DNA of 34,280 nt from Anaerotignum lactatifermentans DSM 14214 (lineage in GTDB: Bacteria; Bacillota; Clostridia; Lachnospirales; Anaerotignaceae). The notes beneath the pieces were generated by a model, which saw only the letters and a program-made list of their open reading frames with translations, did not search any database and was not told the DNA's origin. The DNA lies in assembly GCF_900142265.1 (NCBI RefSeq), contig NZ_FRAH01000032.1, positions 1-34,280 on the forward strand, read 5' to 3'. Of this stretch, positions 8,639 to 19,441 are shown one piece after another (position 1 is the first letter of the stretch; each line of letters starts with the position of its first letter). The translations under genes were made by a program, and so were the position numbers.

Positions 8639-11600
8639 TTATACCATTTCGTCTTCGTCGATATAAGTGCCGTCAGCCTGATAATCCTGCGCATCTTCGG
8701 TCTGTTCTGTTTCCAGTTCGATGTTGCGGTAACGGCTCATGCCGGTACCAGCGGGAATCAGCTTACCGATGATAACGTTTTCTTTCAGACCAATCAGTGG
8801 ATCGATCTTACCTTTGATCGCTGCTTCTGTCAGGACTCTTGTTGTTTCCTGGAAGGAAGCTGCGGACAAGAAGGAATCTGTTGCCAGGGATGCTTTTGTG
8901 ATACCCAGCAGTACACGGGAACCTTTTGCAGGTTCTTTGCCTTCTGCTTCCAGAGCTGCATTTGTGTTTTCAAATGTCAGCCAGTCAACCAGAGAGCCGG
9001 GCAGGAAATCTGTATCGCCGTTTTCTTCGATCTTGACACGTTTCAGCATCTGACGAACGATAACTTCGATATGCTTGTCGCTGATTTCTACACCCTGCAG
9101 ACGGTATACACGCTGTACTTCCTGGATCATATAGTCCTGAACGCCTCTCAGGCCTTTGATCTTCAGAATGTCGTGAGGGTTTACGCTACCTTCTGTGATT
9201 TCATCACCGGCTTCAATGATGTCGCCGTCGTAAACTTTGATTCTGGAACCGTAAGGAATCAGATAATCTTTTGTTTCGCCTGTTTCAGGGTTTGTGATGA
9301 TTACTTCACGTTTTTTCTTGGTATCGTTCAGTGTTACATTACCGCCGAATTCTGCGATGATTGCAAGACCCTTAGGTTTTCTTGCTTCAAACAATTCTTC
9401 GACACGAGGAAGACCCTGTGTGATGTCATCGCCGGCGATACCGCCAGTATGGAAAGTACGCATGGTCAGCTGTGTACCGGGTTCACCGATGGACTGCGCC
9501 GCGATGATACCTACGGATTCACCGATACGTACATATCTGCCGGATGCCATGTTGGCACCGTAACATTTTGCACAGATACCAACTTCGGAACGACATGTCA
9601 GTACAGTTCTGATCCAAACTTTCTTAATACCTGCTTTTTCAACTGCTTCTGCCTGATCTACGGTGATCATGGTGTCAGCGGGAACAATGATTTCGCCTGT
9701 TTCGGGATGGATGATGTCATAAGCAGACCATCTGCCGCGGATACGATCCTGCAGATCTTCGATGACTTCGTTGCCATCCATGAAAGCGGAAATTTCCATA
9801 CAAGGTGTTTCGATGTTTCTGCCTTCGCAGCAGTCCCATTCTCTAACGATAATATCCTGAGATACGTCTACCAGACGACGTGTCAGGTAACCGGAGTCGG
9901 CTGTCTTCAGCGCTGTATCGGTCAGACCTTTACGAGCACCGTGAGCGGAAATGAAGTATTCCAGTACGGACAGACCTTCACGGAAGTTCGCTTTGATAGG
10001 CAGTTCGATGATACCGCCGTTAGGGGATGCCATCAGACCACGCATACCAGCCAGCTGTTTGATCTGTCTGTTGGAACCACGGGCACCGGAGTTAGCCATC
10101 ATGAAGATGTTGTTGTATTTACCCAGACCAGCCAGCAGAGCCACAGTGATCTTATCATCGGCAATGTTCCATGCTTCGATAACTTTCTGGTGACGTTCTT
10201 CGTCTGTCATCAAACCACGACGGAATTTTCTTGTGATCAGATCTACTTTTGCTTCTGCTTCTGCCAGATATTCCGCTTTTTCCTTAGGAATTTCCATATC
10301 GGATACGGATACTGTCATAGCTGCTCTTGTGGAGAATTTGTAACCCAGGGATTTGATCTTATCCAGTACATCAGCTGTCTGTGTTGCACCGCAGCGGTTG
10401 ATGCACTTGTTGATGATCTTACCGATGGCTTTTTTATCTACCAGGAAACCAACTTCGTAGTCAAATTTGGTTTCGTCGTTTGTTCTGTCAACGTAACCCA
10501 GATTCTGAGGAATTGCTTCGTTGAAGATGATACGACCAACGGTAGCTTTTACCAGTCTGGTTTCTTTTACGCCGTTAAATTCCATGGTTCTTCTGACTTT
10601 GATAACTTCCTGCAGATAGATTTCGTGGTTATCGTAAGCCAGCATTGCTTCTTTTTCATCTTTAAATACTTTGATAATCGGGTCGCCTTTGGCAACGATC
10701 ACATTGCCTTCTGCGTCCAGAATATCTTCTTCATATTTTTTATTCAAATCTTCTCTTTCCAGTGTCAGGTAATACATACCCAGGATCATATCCTGAGAGG
10801 GTACGGTTACAGGAGCACCATCGGAAGGTTTCAGCAAGTTGTTAGGAGAAAGCAGCAGGAATCTGCATTCTGCCTGTGCTTCTACGGACAGAGGTACGTG
10901 AACCGCCATCTGGTCACCGTCGAAGTCGGCGTTGTACGCTGTACATACCAGAGGATGCAGTTTGATTGCACGTCCTTCTACCAGTACGGGTTCAAATGCC
11001 TGGATACCCAGTCTGTGCAGGGTTGGGGCACGGTTCAGCATAACAGGATGTTCTTTGATGACATCTTCCAGGATGTCCCAAACTTCTGTCTGCAGTCTTT
11101 CTACCATTCTCTTAGCGGATTTGATGTTGTGAGCCAGACCATCTTCCACCAGTTTCTTCATTACAAAAGGTTTGAACAGCTCGATAGCCATTTCTTTCGG
11201 CAGACCGCACTGGAAAATCTTCAGTTCGGGGCCTACAACGATAACGGAACGACCGGAGTAGTCAACACGTTTACCCAGCAGGTTCTGACGGAAACGACCC
11301 TGTTTCCCTTTCAGCATATCGGACAGAGATTTCAGCGCTCTGTTGCCGGGGCCTGTTACAGGTCTGCCGCGTCTGCCGTTGTCGATGAGGGCGTCAACTG
11401 CTTCCTGCAGCATTCTTTTTTCGTTTCGAACGATGATGTCAGGCGCGCCCAGATCCAGCAGTCTTTTCAGACGGTTGTTTCTGTTGATAACACGTCTATA
11501 CAGATCATTCAGGTCACTGGTTGCGAAACGACCGCCGTCCAGCTGTACCATAGGACGGATGTCGGGAGGAATAACCGGGATGGCATCCAGAATCATCCAT

Positions 11601-12286
11601 TCAGGCTTGTTGCCGGATACGCGGAAGCTTTCTACAACTTCCAGTTTCTTGATGATACGCACACGTTTCTGACCTGTGGTGTCGACGAGCTGTTTTTTCA
11701 GCTCGTCGGCTTCTTTTTCCAGATCAATGTCCTGGAGCAGTCTTTTGATTGCTTCCGCACCCATTGCTGCTTCAAAACGGTTGCCGTATTTATCATATGC
11801 TTCTCTGTATTCTCTTTCGCTCAGCAGCTGTTTGTACTGCAGTTCTGTGTCCCCTGCATCCAGTACGATATAAGACGCAAAGTACAGAACCTTTTCCAGT
11901 GCTCTGGGGCTCATGGAAAGAATCAGACCCATTCTGGAGGGGATACCCTTGAAGTACCAGATGTGGGAAACGGGTGCAGCCAGTTCGATGTGACCCATTC
12001 TTTCTCTTCTAACCTTTGCCTTTGTTACTTCAACGCCGCAGCGGTCGCAGACAACGCCTTTGTAACGGATTCTTTTATATTTCCCACAGTGGCATTCCCA
12101 GTCCTTTGTGGGCCCGAAGATTCTTTCGCAGAACAGACCGTCTTTTTCGGGTTTCAGTGTTCTGTAGTTGATGGTTTCGGGTTTCTTTACTTCGCCTCTG
12201 GACCATTCATGGATTTTTTCAGGAGAAGCCAATCCAATCTTAATGGAATCAAAAACAATTCCCTGTTCTGTGTTTTGTGTGCTCAT
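8639..12286 (-). CDS. rpoC: RNA polymerase beta' subunit
   Basis: 1215 residues. The N-terminal zinc-binding motif CHCG...CDRCG lies at about 65-85, the catalytic magnesium motif [12 protein letters not shown] at 452-463, the bridge-helix/trigger-loop regions around 690-1000 are complete, and the second zinc site is [13 protein letters not shown]. The ATG at 12286 is 17 nt after the rpoB stop, and its AAAGGAGAA site overlaps the end of rpoB, implying translational coupling. The C-terminus is acidic ([19 protein letters not shown]-type tail). It forms the active centre of RNA polymerase with RpoB. Confidence 0.99.
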   Translation of the reverse strand: MSTQNTEQGIVFDSIKIGLASPEKIHEWSRGEVKKPETINYRTLKPEKDGLFCERIFGPTKDWECHCGKYKRIRYKGVVCDRCGVEVTKAKVRRERMGHIELAAPVSHIWYFKGIPSRMGLILSMSPRALEKVLYFASYIVLDAGDTELQYKQLLSEREYREAYDKYGNRFEAAMGAEAIKRLLQDIDLEKEADELKKQLVDTTGQKRVRIIKKLEVVESFRVSGNKPEWMILDAIPVIPPDIRPMVQLDGGRFATSDLNDLYRRVINRNNRLKRLLDLGAPDIIVRNEKRMLQEAVDALIDNGRRGRPVTGPGNRALKSLSDMLKGKQGRFRQNLLGKRVDYSGRSVIVVGPELKIFQCGLPKEMAIELFKPFVMKKLVEDGLAHNIKSAKRMVERLQTEVWDILEDVIKEHPVMLNRAPTLHRLGIQAFEPVLVEGRAIKLHPLVCTAYNADFDGDQMAVHVPLSVEAQAECRFLLLSPNNLLKPSDGAPVTVPSQDMILGMYYLTLEREDLNKKYEEDILDAEGNVIVAKGDPIIKVFKDEKEAMLAYDNHEIYLQEVIKVRRTMEFNGVKETRLVKATVGRIIFNEAIPQNLGYVDRTNDETKFDYEVGFLVDKKAIGKIINKCINRCGATQTADVLDKIKSLGYKFSTRAAMTVSVSDMEIPKEKAEYLAEAEAKVDLITRKFRRGLMTDEERHQKVIEAWNIADDKITVALLAGLGKYNNIFMMANSGARGSNRQIKQLAGMRGLMASPNGGIIELPIKANFREGLSVLEYFISAHGARKGLTDTALKTADSGYLTRRLVDVSQDIIVREWDCCEGRNIETPCMEISAFMDGNEVIEDLQDRIRGRWSAYDIIHPETGEIIVPADTMITVDQAEAVEKAGIKKVWIRTVLTCRSEVGICAKCYGANMASGRYVRIGESVGIIAAQSIGEPGTQLTMRTFHTGGIAGDDITQGLPRVEELFEARKPKGLAIIAEFGGNVTLNDTKKKREVIITNPETGETKDYLIPYGSRIKVYDGDIIEAGDEITEGSVNPHDILKIKGLRGVQDYMIQEVQRVYRLQGVEISDKHIEVIVRQMLKRVKIEENGDTDFLPGSLVDWLTFENTNAALEAEGKEPAKGSRVLLGITKASLATDSFLSAASFQETTRVLTEAAIKGKIDPLIGLKENVIIGKLIPAGTGMSRYRNIELETEQTEDAQDYQADGTYIDEDEMV

Positions 12287-12303
12287 GGGCTTGTTCTCCT
12301 TTC

Positions 12304-15300
12304 TTATTCTTCGTTATAATCGTCCAACAGTTCTTCGCCGCCGGCATAATCATCGGACAGCAGATCGCTGTTGTCGTGTACGGTGCCTTCTTCATCATCA
12401 AAGAGGAAGTCCACCAGTTCTTCTTCGGCTGTCATAGGTCTGGGACGACGGAATTCATCGTCTTCGCCTTCAAAGCCGTCGATATTTACATTCAGATCAT
12501 CCACATCTTCAATGGATTCCTTGATTTCTACTTCAGTCTGGTCTTCACGCAGTACGCGGATATCCAGTGCCAGGGACTGCAGTTCTTTCAGCAGTACCTT
12601 GAAGGATTCAGGCACGCCGGGTTCGGGGATGTTTTCGCCCTTAACAATAGCTTCGTAAGTTTTTACACGACCTACAATATCGTCGGACTTCACTGTCAGG
12701 ATTTCCTGCAGTGTGTAAGCTGCGCCGTATGCTTCCAGCGCCCAAACTTCCATTTCACCGAAACGCTGACCGCCGAACTGTGCCTTACCACCCAGAGGCT
12801 GCTGGGTAACCAGGGAGTACGGGCCAGTGGAACGTGCGTGGATCTTATCATCTACCAGGTGGTGCAGTTTCAGGTAGTGCATGTAACCGATGGTTACGCG
12901 GTTATCGAAGAATTCGCCGGTACGACCGTCACGCAGGGAAACTTTACCGTCTCTGCTGATGGCAACGCCTTTCCATTCTTCTCTGTGATCTCTGTTTGCA
13001 TACAGTTCATCATAGATGTCGCCTTCCAGCAGGGGTTTCCATTTTTCGGAGAATTCTTCCCATTCTGTGTTGACATAGTCGTTTGCCATTTCCAGTGTAT
13101 CCATGATGTCGATTTCGTTTGCACCGTCGAATACGGGTGTGCTGATTTTCCAGCCCAGAACTTTTGCAGCCAGGGACAGGTGGGTTTCCAATACCTGCCC
13201 GATATTCATACGGGAAGGAATACCCAGAGGGTTCAGTACGATGTCCAGTGGACGGCCGTTGGGCAGGAAGGGCATATCTTCCACAGGCAGTACACGGGAC
13301 ACAACCCCTTTGTTACCGTGACGACCAGCCATCTTGTCGCCGACGGAGATTTTACGTTTCTGTGCAATATAAACTCTTACCAGCTGGTTAACGCCGGGAC
13401 CTACGTCGTCGCCGTTTTCTCTGGTAAAGATCTTAACGTCTACGATGATACCTGTTTCACCGTGAGGAACACGCAGGGAAGTATCTCTAACTTCTCTTGC
13501 TTTTTCACCGAAGATGGCGCGCAGCAGTCTTTCTTCTGCGGTCAGCTCGGTTTCGCCCTTAGGTGTTACTTTACCAACCAGGATGTCGTTGGGGTGTACT
13601 TCCGCACCGATGCGGACGATACCTCTTTCATCCAGGTCACGCAGTGCGTCTTCGCCTACGTTAGGGATATCTCTTGTGATTTCTTCAGGCCCCAGTTTTG
13701 TATCTCTGGCGTCTGCTTCAAATTCATTGATATGAACGGAAGTATATACGTCGTCCTGCACCAGTTTTTCACTGAGCAGAACCGCGTCTTCGTAGTTGTA
13801 ACCTTCCCATGTCATAAAACCGATCAGAGGGTTTTTACCCAGTGCCAGTTCCCCCTGACAAGTGGAAGCGCCGTCGGCGATAATCTGACCTGCTTCAACT
13901 CTGTCGCCTACGTTTACAATAGGTTTCTGGTTCAGGCAGGTGCTCTGGTTACTTCTCTGATACTTGATCAGTTTGTATGTGTCACGCATGGATTCATCGT
14001 TACGGATCACGATTTCGTTTGCGGAAACTCTTTCTACCACACCGCTGTTTTTCGCGATAGCACAGATACCGGAGTCTTTCGCTGTTTTGTATTCCATACC
14101 GGTACCAACGATAGGAGAGTCAGTTACCATCAGAGGTACAGCCTGACGCTGCATGTTGGAACCCATCAGCGCACGGTTCGCGTCGTCGTTTTCCAGGAAA
14201 GGAATCAGCGCTGTTGCAACGGATACCATCTGTTTAGGAGATACGTCCATCAGGTGGATCTGGCTTCTGTCAACTTCGATGATGTCTTCACGGTGACGAC
14301 CGGTTACTTTCTTATGAACGAAGTGACCTTCTGCATCCAGAGGTTCGTTGGCCTGCGCTACATTGTAGTTTTCTTCTTCGTCAGCGGTAACGTAAATGAA
14401 CTCGTCTGTTACGCGAGGTTCGTCGCCGCTCTGGTCTACTTTTCTGTAAGGCGCTTCAATGAAACCATATTCATTGATGCGGGCAAATGTTGCCAGTGTA
14501 TTGATCAGACCGATGTTAGGACCTTCTGGTGTTTCGATAGGACACATTCTGCCGTAGTGAGAATGGTGAACGTCTCGAACTTCGAAGCCTGCTCTTTCTC
14601 TGGACAGACCGCCGGGACCCAGTGCGGACAGACGTCTCTTATGTGTCAATTCACTCAGAGGGTTGTTCTGGTCCATGAACTGAGACAGCTGGGAGGAACC
14701 GAAGAATTCCTTGATAGCAGCTGTTACAGGACGTACGTTGATCAGTGCCTGAGGTGTTACCACAGCCAGATCCTGTGTTGTCATTCTTTCACGAACAACT
14801 CTTTCCATTCTGGACAGACCAATACGGAACTGGTTCTGCAGCAGTTCCCCTACAGAACGGATACGTCTGTTGCCCAGATGGTCGATATCGTCCACATTGC
14901 CGTAGCCGTAATCCAGCTGCATCACATAGTTGATGGAAGCCATGATGTCTTCCAGTGTGATGTGCTTAGGCACCAGTTCGTGGATGTTTTCTTTGATGGC
15001 AGCTTTCAGTTCTTCCGCTGTTGTGTATTCGTTCAGCAGCTGTTCCAGCACAGGGAAGTAAACTCTTTCTTTGATGTTTACATCGTCTGCTGTCAGACCG
15101 AATTCTTCCAGATATGCATCAATTGCAACTGCACGGTTTGTCAGGATTTTTACTTTTCTTTCTTCTACTTCAATATACAGGTGGTCGATACCGCTGTCCT
15201 GGATGGTATCGCACAGTTCCATTGTCAGCACTGCGCCTTCTTCAGCCAGAACTTCCCCTGTCATAGGGTCAACCACTGCTTCCGCCAGTTTCGCGCCGCG

Positions 15301-16164
15301 GATTCTGTTTCTCAGAGCCAGTTTCTTGTTGAATTTGTAACGACCTACTTTTGCCAGGTCATAACGTTTGGGATCGAAGAACATGCCGCGCAGCAGGGAT
15401 TCGGAACTTTCCACTGTGGGAGGTTCGCCGGGACGCAGCTTTTTATAGATTTCGATCAGACCTTCTTCGTAAGATTTGGAAACGTCTTTTTCCAGTGTTG
15501 CCAGAATCTTAGGTTCTTCGCCGAACAGGTCAATGATTTCCGCGTCGGAGCCAATGCCCAGTGCACGAATCAGAACTGTCACGGGAACTTTTCTGGTACG
15601 GTCAACTCTTACATAGAATACGTCGTTGGAGTCTGTTTCATATTCCAGCCAAGCGCCTCTGTTGGGGATAACCGTTGCGGAAAGCAGCTTTTTCCCAACT
15701 TTGTCAAAATCAGAAGCATAGTAAATGCCGGGGGAACGAACCAACTGGCTGACGATAACACGTTCTGCACCGTTGATGATGAAGGTACCTGTTTCTGTCA
15801 TCAGAGGGAAATCGCCCATGAAGATTTCCTGTTCCTTCAGTTCGTCCAATTCTCTGTTATACAGTCTTGCTTTTACTTTCAATGCTGCCGCATAGGTGGC
15901 ATCACGTTCTTTACATTCTTCAATGGAGAATTTGGGTTCGGAATCCAATGTAAAATCAATGAATTCCAGCACCAGATTGCCGCTGAAGTCTGTGATGGGG
16001 GAAATATCTTCAAATACTTCTTTCAAACCTTCCTTCAAAAACCACTGGTAACTGTCCTTCTGCACCTCGATCAGATTGGGCATATCCAAAACTTCGTTGA
16101 TTTTGGAATAGCTCATTCGTGTCGTGTCGCCAAAACGGAGTGCATGAATTCTGTTTTTTTCCAT
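12304..16164 (-). CDS. rpoB: RNA polymerase beta subunit
   Basis: 1286 residues starting [32 protein letters not shown]. The rifampicin pocket is wild type in sequence: [28 protein letters not shown] (the His526 and Ser531 equivalents are present) and [13 protein letters not shown], so sensitivity is predicted. The C-terminal acidic tail is long, with repeated DD/EE clusters over the last 60 residues, and follows the conserved [24 protein letters not shown] segment. Unusually, rplL is not immediately upstream; a 440-nt leader with its own promoter is. An even longer open frame runs antisense to it but is a codon-bias shadow. Confidence 0.99.
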   Translation of the reverse strand: MEKNRIHALRFGDTTRMSYSKINEVLDMPNLIEVQKDSYQWFLKEGLKEVFEDISPITDFSGNLVLEFIDFTLDSEPKFSIEECKERDATYAAALKVKARLYNRELDELKEQEIFMGDFPLMTETGTFIINGAERVIVSQLVRSPGIYYASDFDKVGKKLLSATVIPNRGAWLEYETDSNDVFYVRVDRTRKVPVTVLIRALGIGSDAEIIDLFGEEPKILATLEKDVSKSYEEGLIEIYKKLRPGEPPTVESSESLLRGMFFDPKRYDLAKVGRYKFNKKLALRNRIRGAKLAEAVVDPMTGEVLAEEGAVLTMELCDTIQDSGIDHLYIEVEERKVKILTNRAVAIDAYLEEFGLTADDVNIKERVYFPVLEQLLNEYTTAEELKAAIKENIHELVPKHITLEDIMASINYVMQLDYGYGNVDDIDHLGNRRIRSVGELLQNQFRIGLSRMERVVRERMTTQDLAVVTPQALINVRPVTAAIKEFFGSSQLSQFMDQNNPLSELTHKRRLSALGPGGLSRERAGFEVRDVHHSHYGRMCPIETPEGPNIGLINTLATFARINEYGFIEAPYRKVDQSGDEPRVTDEFIYVTADEEENYNVAQANEPLDAEGHFVHKKVTGRHREDIIEVDRSQIHLMDVSPKQMVSVATALIPFLENDDANRALMGSNMQRQAVPLMVTDSPIVGTGMEYKTAKDSGICAIAKNSGVVERVSANEIVIRNDESMRDTYKLIKYQRSNQSTCLNQKPIVNVGDRVEAGQIIADGASTCQGELALGKNPLIGFMTWEGYNYEDAVLLSEKLVQDDVYTSVHINEFEADARDTKLGPEEITRDIPNVGEDALRDLDERGIVRIGAEVHPNDILVGKVTPKGETELTAEERLLRAIFGEKAREVRDTSLRVPHGETGIIVDVKIFTRENGDDVGPGVNQLVRVYIAQKRKISVGDKMAGRHGNKGVVSRVLPVEDMPFLPNGRPLDIVLNPLGIPSRMNIGQVLETHLSLAAKVLGWKISTPVFDGANEIDIMDTLEMANDYVNTEWEEFSEKWKPLLEGDIYDELYANRDHREEWKGVAISRDGKVSLRDGRTGEFFDNRVTIGYMHYLKLHHLVDDKIHARSTGPYSLVTQQPLGGKAQFGGQRFGEMEVWALEAYGAAYTLQEILTVKSDDIVGRVKTYEAIVKGENIPEPGVPESFKVLLKELQSLALDIRVLREDQTEVEIKESIEDVDDLNVNIDGFEGEDDEFRRPRPMTAEEELVDFLFDDEEGTVHDNSDLLSDDYAGGEELLDDYNEE

Positions 16165-16604
16165 CTTGTCACCTCTCGAATTTATCTATCACACCGACAT
16201 TACCACTGCCCTACGGACACTTGATACAGAAAAACGACCTGTCGTTTCTCTCTATCAGGCGTCCATGGCAGCTGCTTTTTTGCAGAAATTTTCTGCTTTT
16301 GCGCAAAAAATTTAGAATTGCCCAAACAAAGCTAGACCTTTGCCTGCACCACCTTTGATCAGTGGTCGTGACAAAAGCCTCTTTTATCTAAGAAATTCTA
16401 ATGCAACTTTTGAACAGTTTGCCATACAGCCTCCCGTTCACCATATAAAAGCCAATGATTCCAAACAAAGCGCAATCCTTATGTGTCAGAAATCCCCTGT
16501 ATTTCAAGGTTCCTGCCGAATTCTGCAAAAAGATATTGAATTTTGCAAACCTCTATGCTATACTGACCATAAATCATGGATATGTGTGCTTGTTTGCCAA
16601 TGTG
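16165..16604 (-). promoter_or_regulatory. Long folded 5' leader of rpoBC
   Basis: The predicted transcript start (about 16604) leaves roughly 440 nt before the rpoB ATG, with no credible ORF. Visible foldings, given as plus-strand positions: a composite stem around 16215-16262 in which GGAC/GTCC, TGATA/TATCA and AAACGAC/GTCGTTT pair in order about an AG loop; a GCAGAAA/TTTCTGC hairpin near 16283-16296; a CAAAG/CTTTG hairpin near 16325-16342; and a CCAC/GGTGG hairpin near 16349-16366. The first resembles an attenuator-like stem about 30 nt upstream of the RBS. It matches no RNA family that I recognise. Confidence 0.5.
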
Positions 16605-16610
16605 TGAGAT

Positions 16611-16639
16611 ATTTTACCACATCTAAAGCTGGCTGTCAA
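16611..16639 (-). promoter_or_regulatory. Sigma-A promoter of rpoBC
   Basis: Minus strand: consensus TTGACA (16639-16634), 17-nt spacer, TAAAAT (16616-16611). It is the best promoter match upstream of rpoB and shows that rpoBC does not depend on rplJL read-through. Confidence 0.8.
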
Positions 16640-16660
16640 GCCCTTTTTCCTTGAATTTCC

Positions 16661-16681
16661 GGCGGTTTCCCGCCTTTTTTT
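16661..16681 (+). terminator. Orphan plus-strand intrinsic terminator
   Basis: GGCGG-TTTC-CCGCC followed by T7. No plus-strand gene precedes it, which is the main reason to propose the short RNA at 16571. It could instead protect queH from stray upstream transcription. Confidence 0.65.
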
Positions 16682-16886
16682 ATTGCTTTTTTTCCTTCTC
16701 CCATTTGCACAACCCCTTTCCCGCTTTTCTCCGTTCTTTCCCATTGCATTTTGGGCGCAAGTGACATTTTGTATAAAACACCGCTAAAATTCCGTTAAAA
16801 TTTCATGACTGTTTTTTGATTTTACCATCTCAAAAAATCGTAATTTTGTGAACTATTTTTGTTCTTTTTTAAATACATCACACTTC

Positions 16887-16915
16887 TTTACATTTTCTTC
16901 CTTACCTGTTACACT
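16887..16915 (+). promoter_or_regulatory. Promoter of queH
   Basis: TTTACA (16887-16892), 17-nt spacer, TACACT (16910-16915), with TG one base before the -10 (extended -10). The transcript would start near 16922, leaving a leader of only about 20 nt. Confidence 0.65.
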
Positions 16916-16942
16916 GTTTGAGATAGAAACGAGGTGTTGATC

Positions 16943-17587
16943 TTGCAGAAAGAGAATTATCAGATTGTGCTGGAACGCACGTTAAAGACCATAGAAAAGG
17001 AAGAACGCCGTCCCCGTCTGCTGCTTCATAGCTGCTGCGGTCCCTGTTCTTCTTATGCATTGGAGTATCTCTCCCATTATTTTGATATTACCGTATATTA
17101 CTATAACCCCAATATCTCCCCTGCTGCGGAATTCACCCACCGTGCGGAAGAACAGCAGAAACTCATTGCTCAGATGCCTTTGGAAGGAGAAGTGTCCTGC
17201 ATCGTTGGGGAATATGATCCGGAAACCTTTTTCGCCATGGCAAAAGGCAGAGAACAGGAACCGGAAGGGGGACAGCGTTGCTTCGACTGCTATACCCTTC
17301 GTCTGAAAAAGACAGCAGAAGCTGCAAAGGCTGGCGGCTTTGATTACTTCACCACCACCCTTTCCATCAGCCCTCATAAAAACGCCCAGGTCCTCAATGC
17401 CATCGGCAAAGAACTGGCGGAAACCTACGGCGTTTCTTATCTCTTTTCCGATTTCAAAAAGAAAAACGGCTATAAACGCTCCTGCGAACTGTCAGAACAG
17501 TACCACCTCTACCGTCAGGATTACTGCGGCTGTCCTTTCTCCAAAGCGGAAGCCGAAGCCCGCAGAAAAGCCATCCACGGCGAATAA
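16943..17587 (+). CDS. queH: Epoxyqueuosine reductase QueH
   Basis: About 214 residues. Start chosen as TTG at 16943 because GAGGTG at 16931-16936 is then a well-placed RBS; a GTG at 16934 would use part of that same site. Cysteine motifs fit QueH (formerly DUF208): CCGPCSSYALEYL (C31, C32, C35), QRCFDCYTLRL, and DYCGCPFSKAEAE near the C-terminus. Together these bind an iron-sulfur cluster and metal. QueH reduces epoxyqueuosine to queuosine at tRNA position 34, replacing the unrelated QueG. The ISPHKN segment (about 148-153) is conserved in the family. It is a single-gene unit with its own promoter and terminator. Confidence 0.93.
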   Translation: MQKENYQIVLERTLKTIEKEERRPRLLLHSCCGPCSSYALEYLSHYFDITVYYYNPNISPAAEFTHRAEEQQKLIAQMPLEGEVSCIVGEYDPETFFAMAKGREQEPEGGQRCFDCYTLRLKKTAEAAKAGGFDYFTTTLSISPHKNAQVLNAIGKELAETYGVSYLFSDFKKKNGYKRSCELSEQYHLYRQDYCGCPFSKAEAEARRKAIHGE

Positions 17588-17599
17588 AACCAAATCAGA

Positions 17600-17640
17600 C
17601 AGCAAAAACCTTCTAAAAGGCTTTCTTGCTGTTCTTTTTT
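17600..17640 (+). terminator. Intrinsic terminator of queH
   Basis: CAGCAA (17600-17605) pairs with TTGCTG (17626-17631), with an inner CCTT/AAGG stem, followed by TTCTTTTTT. It is 12 nt after the stop codon. Confidence 0.8.
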
Positions 17641-17684
17641 GGAAAAAAGCTGCATTTTCTCTTTTCTTTCCTCCAAAACCGTCG

Positions 17685-17690
17685 TATAAT
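17685..17690 (+). promoter_or_regulatory. Likely -10 element for the DMT transporter
   Basis: A consensus TATAAT 37 nt before the ATG. The region 17 nt upstream (TTTTCT) is a poor -35, so the promoter may be weak or need an activator. Confidence 0.55.
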
Positions 17691-17726
17691 AAACCCCGTG
17701 CGATTTTTTCTGAAAGGAGTTTTCTT

Positions 17727-18587
17727 ATGACACAAAAACAAAAGGGGATTTTGTGCATCACCGCATCATCCTTCTTTTTCGCTTTGATGAATTTGTTTGT
17801 GCGGCTTTCCGGCGACCTGCCTTCCATGCAGAAAAGTTTTTTCCGTAATTTCGTGGCACTGCTCTTTGCCGCTGTGATTTTGTATCGGGAACGCCCCAAA
17901 GTAACTTTTACCCCCAAAGCCAAACTGCATCTGTTCTGGCGGGCATTGGCAGGCACCGTGGGTGTTCTGTGCAACTTCTATGCCGTAGACCATCTGGTTC
18001 TGGCAGACGCATCCATGCTCAATAAGATGTCACCCTTCTTCGCGGTGATTTTTGCCATTTTCCTGCTGAAAGAAAAGCCTAACCGCTTCCAGACATTGTC
18101 CATCATCACCGCCTTCATTGGTGTTCTGTTCATTGTCAAACCCACAGGCAATATGAATCTCATTCCTGCTCTCATCGGGCTTATGGGCGGTCTTGGCGCA
18201 GGTCTTGCGTATACCTATGTCCGCTCTTTGGGACAGCAGGGAATTGCCGGACCATTTATCGTGTTCTTCTTCTCGGCATTCTCCTGCGTGGTGCTGCTGC
18301 CCTTCCTGATTTTCGATTTCCACCCTATGACTTGGGTGCAGCTTGGCACACTTCTTCTGGCAGGACTTTCTGCTGCCGGCGGTCAGTTCACCATCACTGC
18401 CGCTTACTGCTACGCGCCCGCAAGGGAAATTTCCGTTTTCGACTACTTCCAGATTCCCTTCTCGGCGCTTCTGGGTTTCATCGTATTCGGACAGATTCCT
18501 GACTGGCTCAGCTGGGTAGGTTACGCCATCATTTGTGGCACAGCCATTGCCATGTTCCTGCGCACCACCCGAACAGAAAAAGCATAA
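17727..18587 (+). CDS. DMT-superfamily (EamA) transporter
   Basis: 286 residues with about ten hydrophobic helices arranged as two EamA repeats (about 5-138 and 150-280). Landmarks are ASSFFFALMNLFVRL in helix 1, FFRNFVALLFA in helix 2, and ADASMLNKMSPFF and FDYFQIPFSALLGF at the helix 4 and helix 9 positions of the two repeats. RBS AAAGGAG. EamA proteins export metabolites or amino acids across the cytoplasmic membrane; the substrate cannot be inferred here. It is a single-gene unit between two terminators. The next gene starts about 160 nt later with its own -10. Confidence 0.9.
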   Translation: MTQKQKGILCITASSFFFALMNLFVRLSGDLPSMQKSFFRNFVALLFAAVILYRERPKVTFTPKAKLHLFWRALAGTVGVLCNFYAVDHLVLADASMLNKMSPFFAVIFAIFLLKEKPNRFQTLSIITAFIGVLFIVKPTGNMNLIPALIGLMGGLGAGLAYTYVRSLGQQGIAGPFIVFFFSAFSCVVLLPFLIFDFHPMTWVQLGTLLLAGLSAAGGQFTITAAYCYAPAREISVFDYFQIPFSALLGFIVFGQIPDWLSWVGYAIICGTAIAMFLRTTRTEKA

Positions 18588-18598
18588 ACACGAATTTC

Positions 18599-18661
18599 TT
18601 CATCAAGAAAACAAAGAAAGCTGGAATCTCTGCAATAAGATTTCAGCTTTCTTCTTTTTTG
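18599..18661 (+). terminator. Terminator of the DMT gene; copy 1 of a dispersed hairpin repeat
   Basis: The stem AAGAAAGCTG..AATCT pairs with AGATT..CAGCTTTCTT (18614-18629 with 18638-18653), followed by TCTTTTTT. The stem and the 17-odd nt to its left (TTCATCAAGAAAACA) recur downstream of rplL at 32599, which is more than a terminator needs. Confidence 0.8.
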
Positions 18662-18712
18662 CAAATTTTCAGGCATCTTTTCCATTCTCTTTTTTTCTTT
18701 CCCATTTTCTGC

Positions 18713-18718
18713 TATACT
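18713..18718 (+). promoter_or_regulatory. Likely -10 element of the DUF3885-like gene
   Basis: TATACT, 30 nt before the ATG at 18748, set in a T-rich tract. The expected -35 position is all T, so the call rests mostly on the -10 and spacing. Confidence 0.5.
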
Positions 18719-18747
18719 ATTGCAAAATATCACAAAAGGAGTCTCCC

Positions 18748-19386
18748 ATGTTATTAGAACGAACCCTGTCCACATTGCAGGCACTGGGCAATGAACGCCT
18801 GCAATTACCTATATTTTACGAAAGTCCCCTGTCCCTCCGCTTCGAGATCGGTCCCGAGGACATTCCCGTCAATGACCCCCGTTATTTCCGTATGGCATAC
18901 TGGCGTACCTCTTTTCTCTATGAAAAAGCACCTGATTTTGATACCCTTCTTTGGGTGCTCTACCGCACACCGGATATGGATTCTGACATCAACGAACTTC
19001 TCGACCGTTTCTGCAAACTTGCTCGCCTGCCAGAACCTGCGGAGGTCTATGAACAGGAAACCGTAGACCGTGACGGCGAACCCTTTACTCGTATCTTCTT
19101 TTTCTGGGATATGGAAGAAACGCCACCTAAAACCGCCGCCCTGCTGGACGGTATCCTGAAAACAGATTTCGCCGGATTTCTGGAGCTTTCCTCTGCTGTT
19201 TTCTTTTTCAACACCCAGACACCTTTTCTCCTCCATCTCTATGATGACAGAGGTATGGACTTGGTAGCGGCAGATAAAGCCCTTCTTTCTCCTTTTTATG
19301 AGGACTGCCATAACTGGCTGTTGGACTACGACCTGCCCCACATGGACGAAATCTTTGCAAATACAAAAGGCACAGAACCCATCTAA
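18748..19386 (+). CDS. DUF3885-like protein of unknown function
   Basis: 212 residues, soluble, no signal peptide; RBS AAAGGAG before ATG 18748. An N-terminal segment LSLRFEIGPE leads into a mixed alpha/beta body. The C-terminal block VFFFNTQTPFLLHLYDDRGMDLVAA and YEDCHNWLLDYD matches my memory of the DUF3885 consensus (hydrophobic strand, H-x-YDDRG-D, then W-x-LDYDR). No catalytic motif is evident. Genes of this kind occur singly or near toxin-immunity loci, but nothing here supports such a role. It is followed directly by the hairpin array at 19442. Confidence 0.65.
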   Translation: MLLERTLSTLQALGNERLQLPIFYESPLSLRFEIGPEDIPVNDPRYFRMAYWRTSFLYEKAPDFDTLLWVLYRTPDMDSDINELLDRFCKLARLPEPAEVYEQETVDRDGEPFTRIFFFWDMEETPPKTAALLDGILKTDFAGFLELSSAVFFFNTQTPFLLHLYDDRGMDLVAADKALLSPFYEDCHNWLLDYDLPHMDEIFANTKGTEPI

Positions 19387-19441
19387 AATTCTCAGACTGT
19401 CAAAAAATTATATTTTACACTTTTGCAAGAACGCGGAAGGG

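Larger units (their letters stand above)
16571..16684 (+). ncRNA. Candidate short antisense RNA facing the rpoB promoter
   Basis: On the plus strand TTGAAT (16536-16541), a 17-nt spacer and TATACT (16559-16564) make a good sigma-A promoter. About 100 nt later there is a terminator, stem GGCGG/CCGCC (16661-16665 with 16670-16674), then T7. No ORF with an RBS lies between, so the product would be an RNA of about 110 nt. It runs through the rpoB promoter (16611-16639) in the opposite direction and is complementary to the first 30 or so nt of the rpoB leader. Existence of the transcript is inference. Confidence 0.4.

Noticed and set aside
14560-14720. Possible rifampicin-resistance changes in rpoB
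   Set aside because: All main positions (equivalents of E. coli 513, 516, 526, 531 and the 564-572 segment) are wild type by inspection.
12277-16224. A 1315-codon open frame on the plus strand, antisense to rpoB (similar giant frames oppose rpoC, fusA, tuf and the dehydrogenase)
   Set aside because: They follow the third-codon bias of the real genes. Their translations are rich in Phe, Cys, Ser and Gln with no domain, and none has a convincing ribosome binding site.
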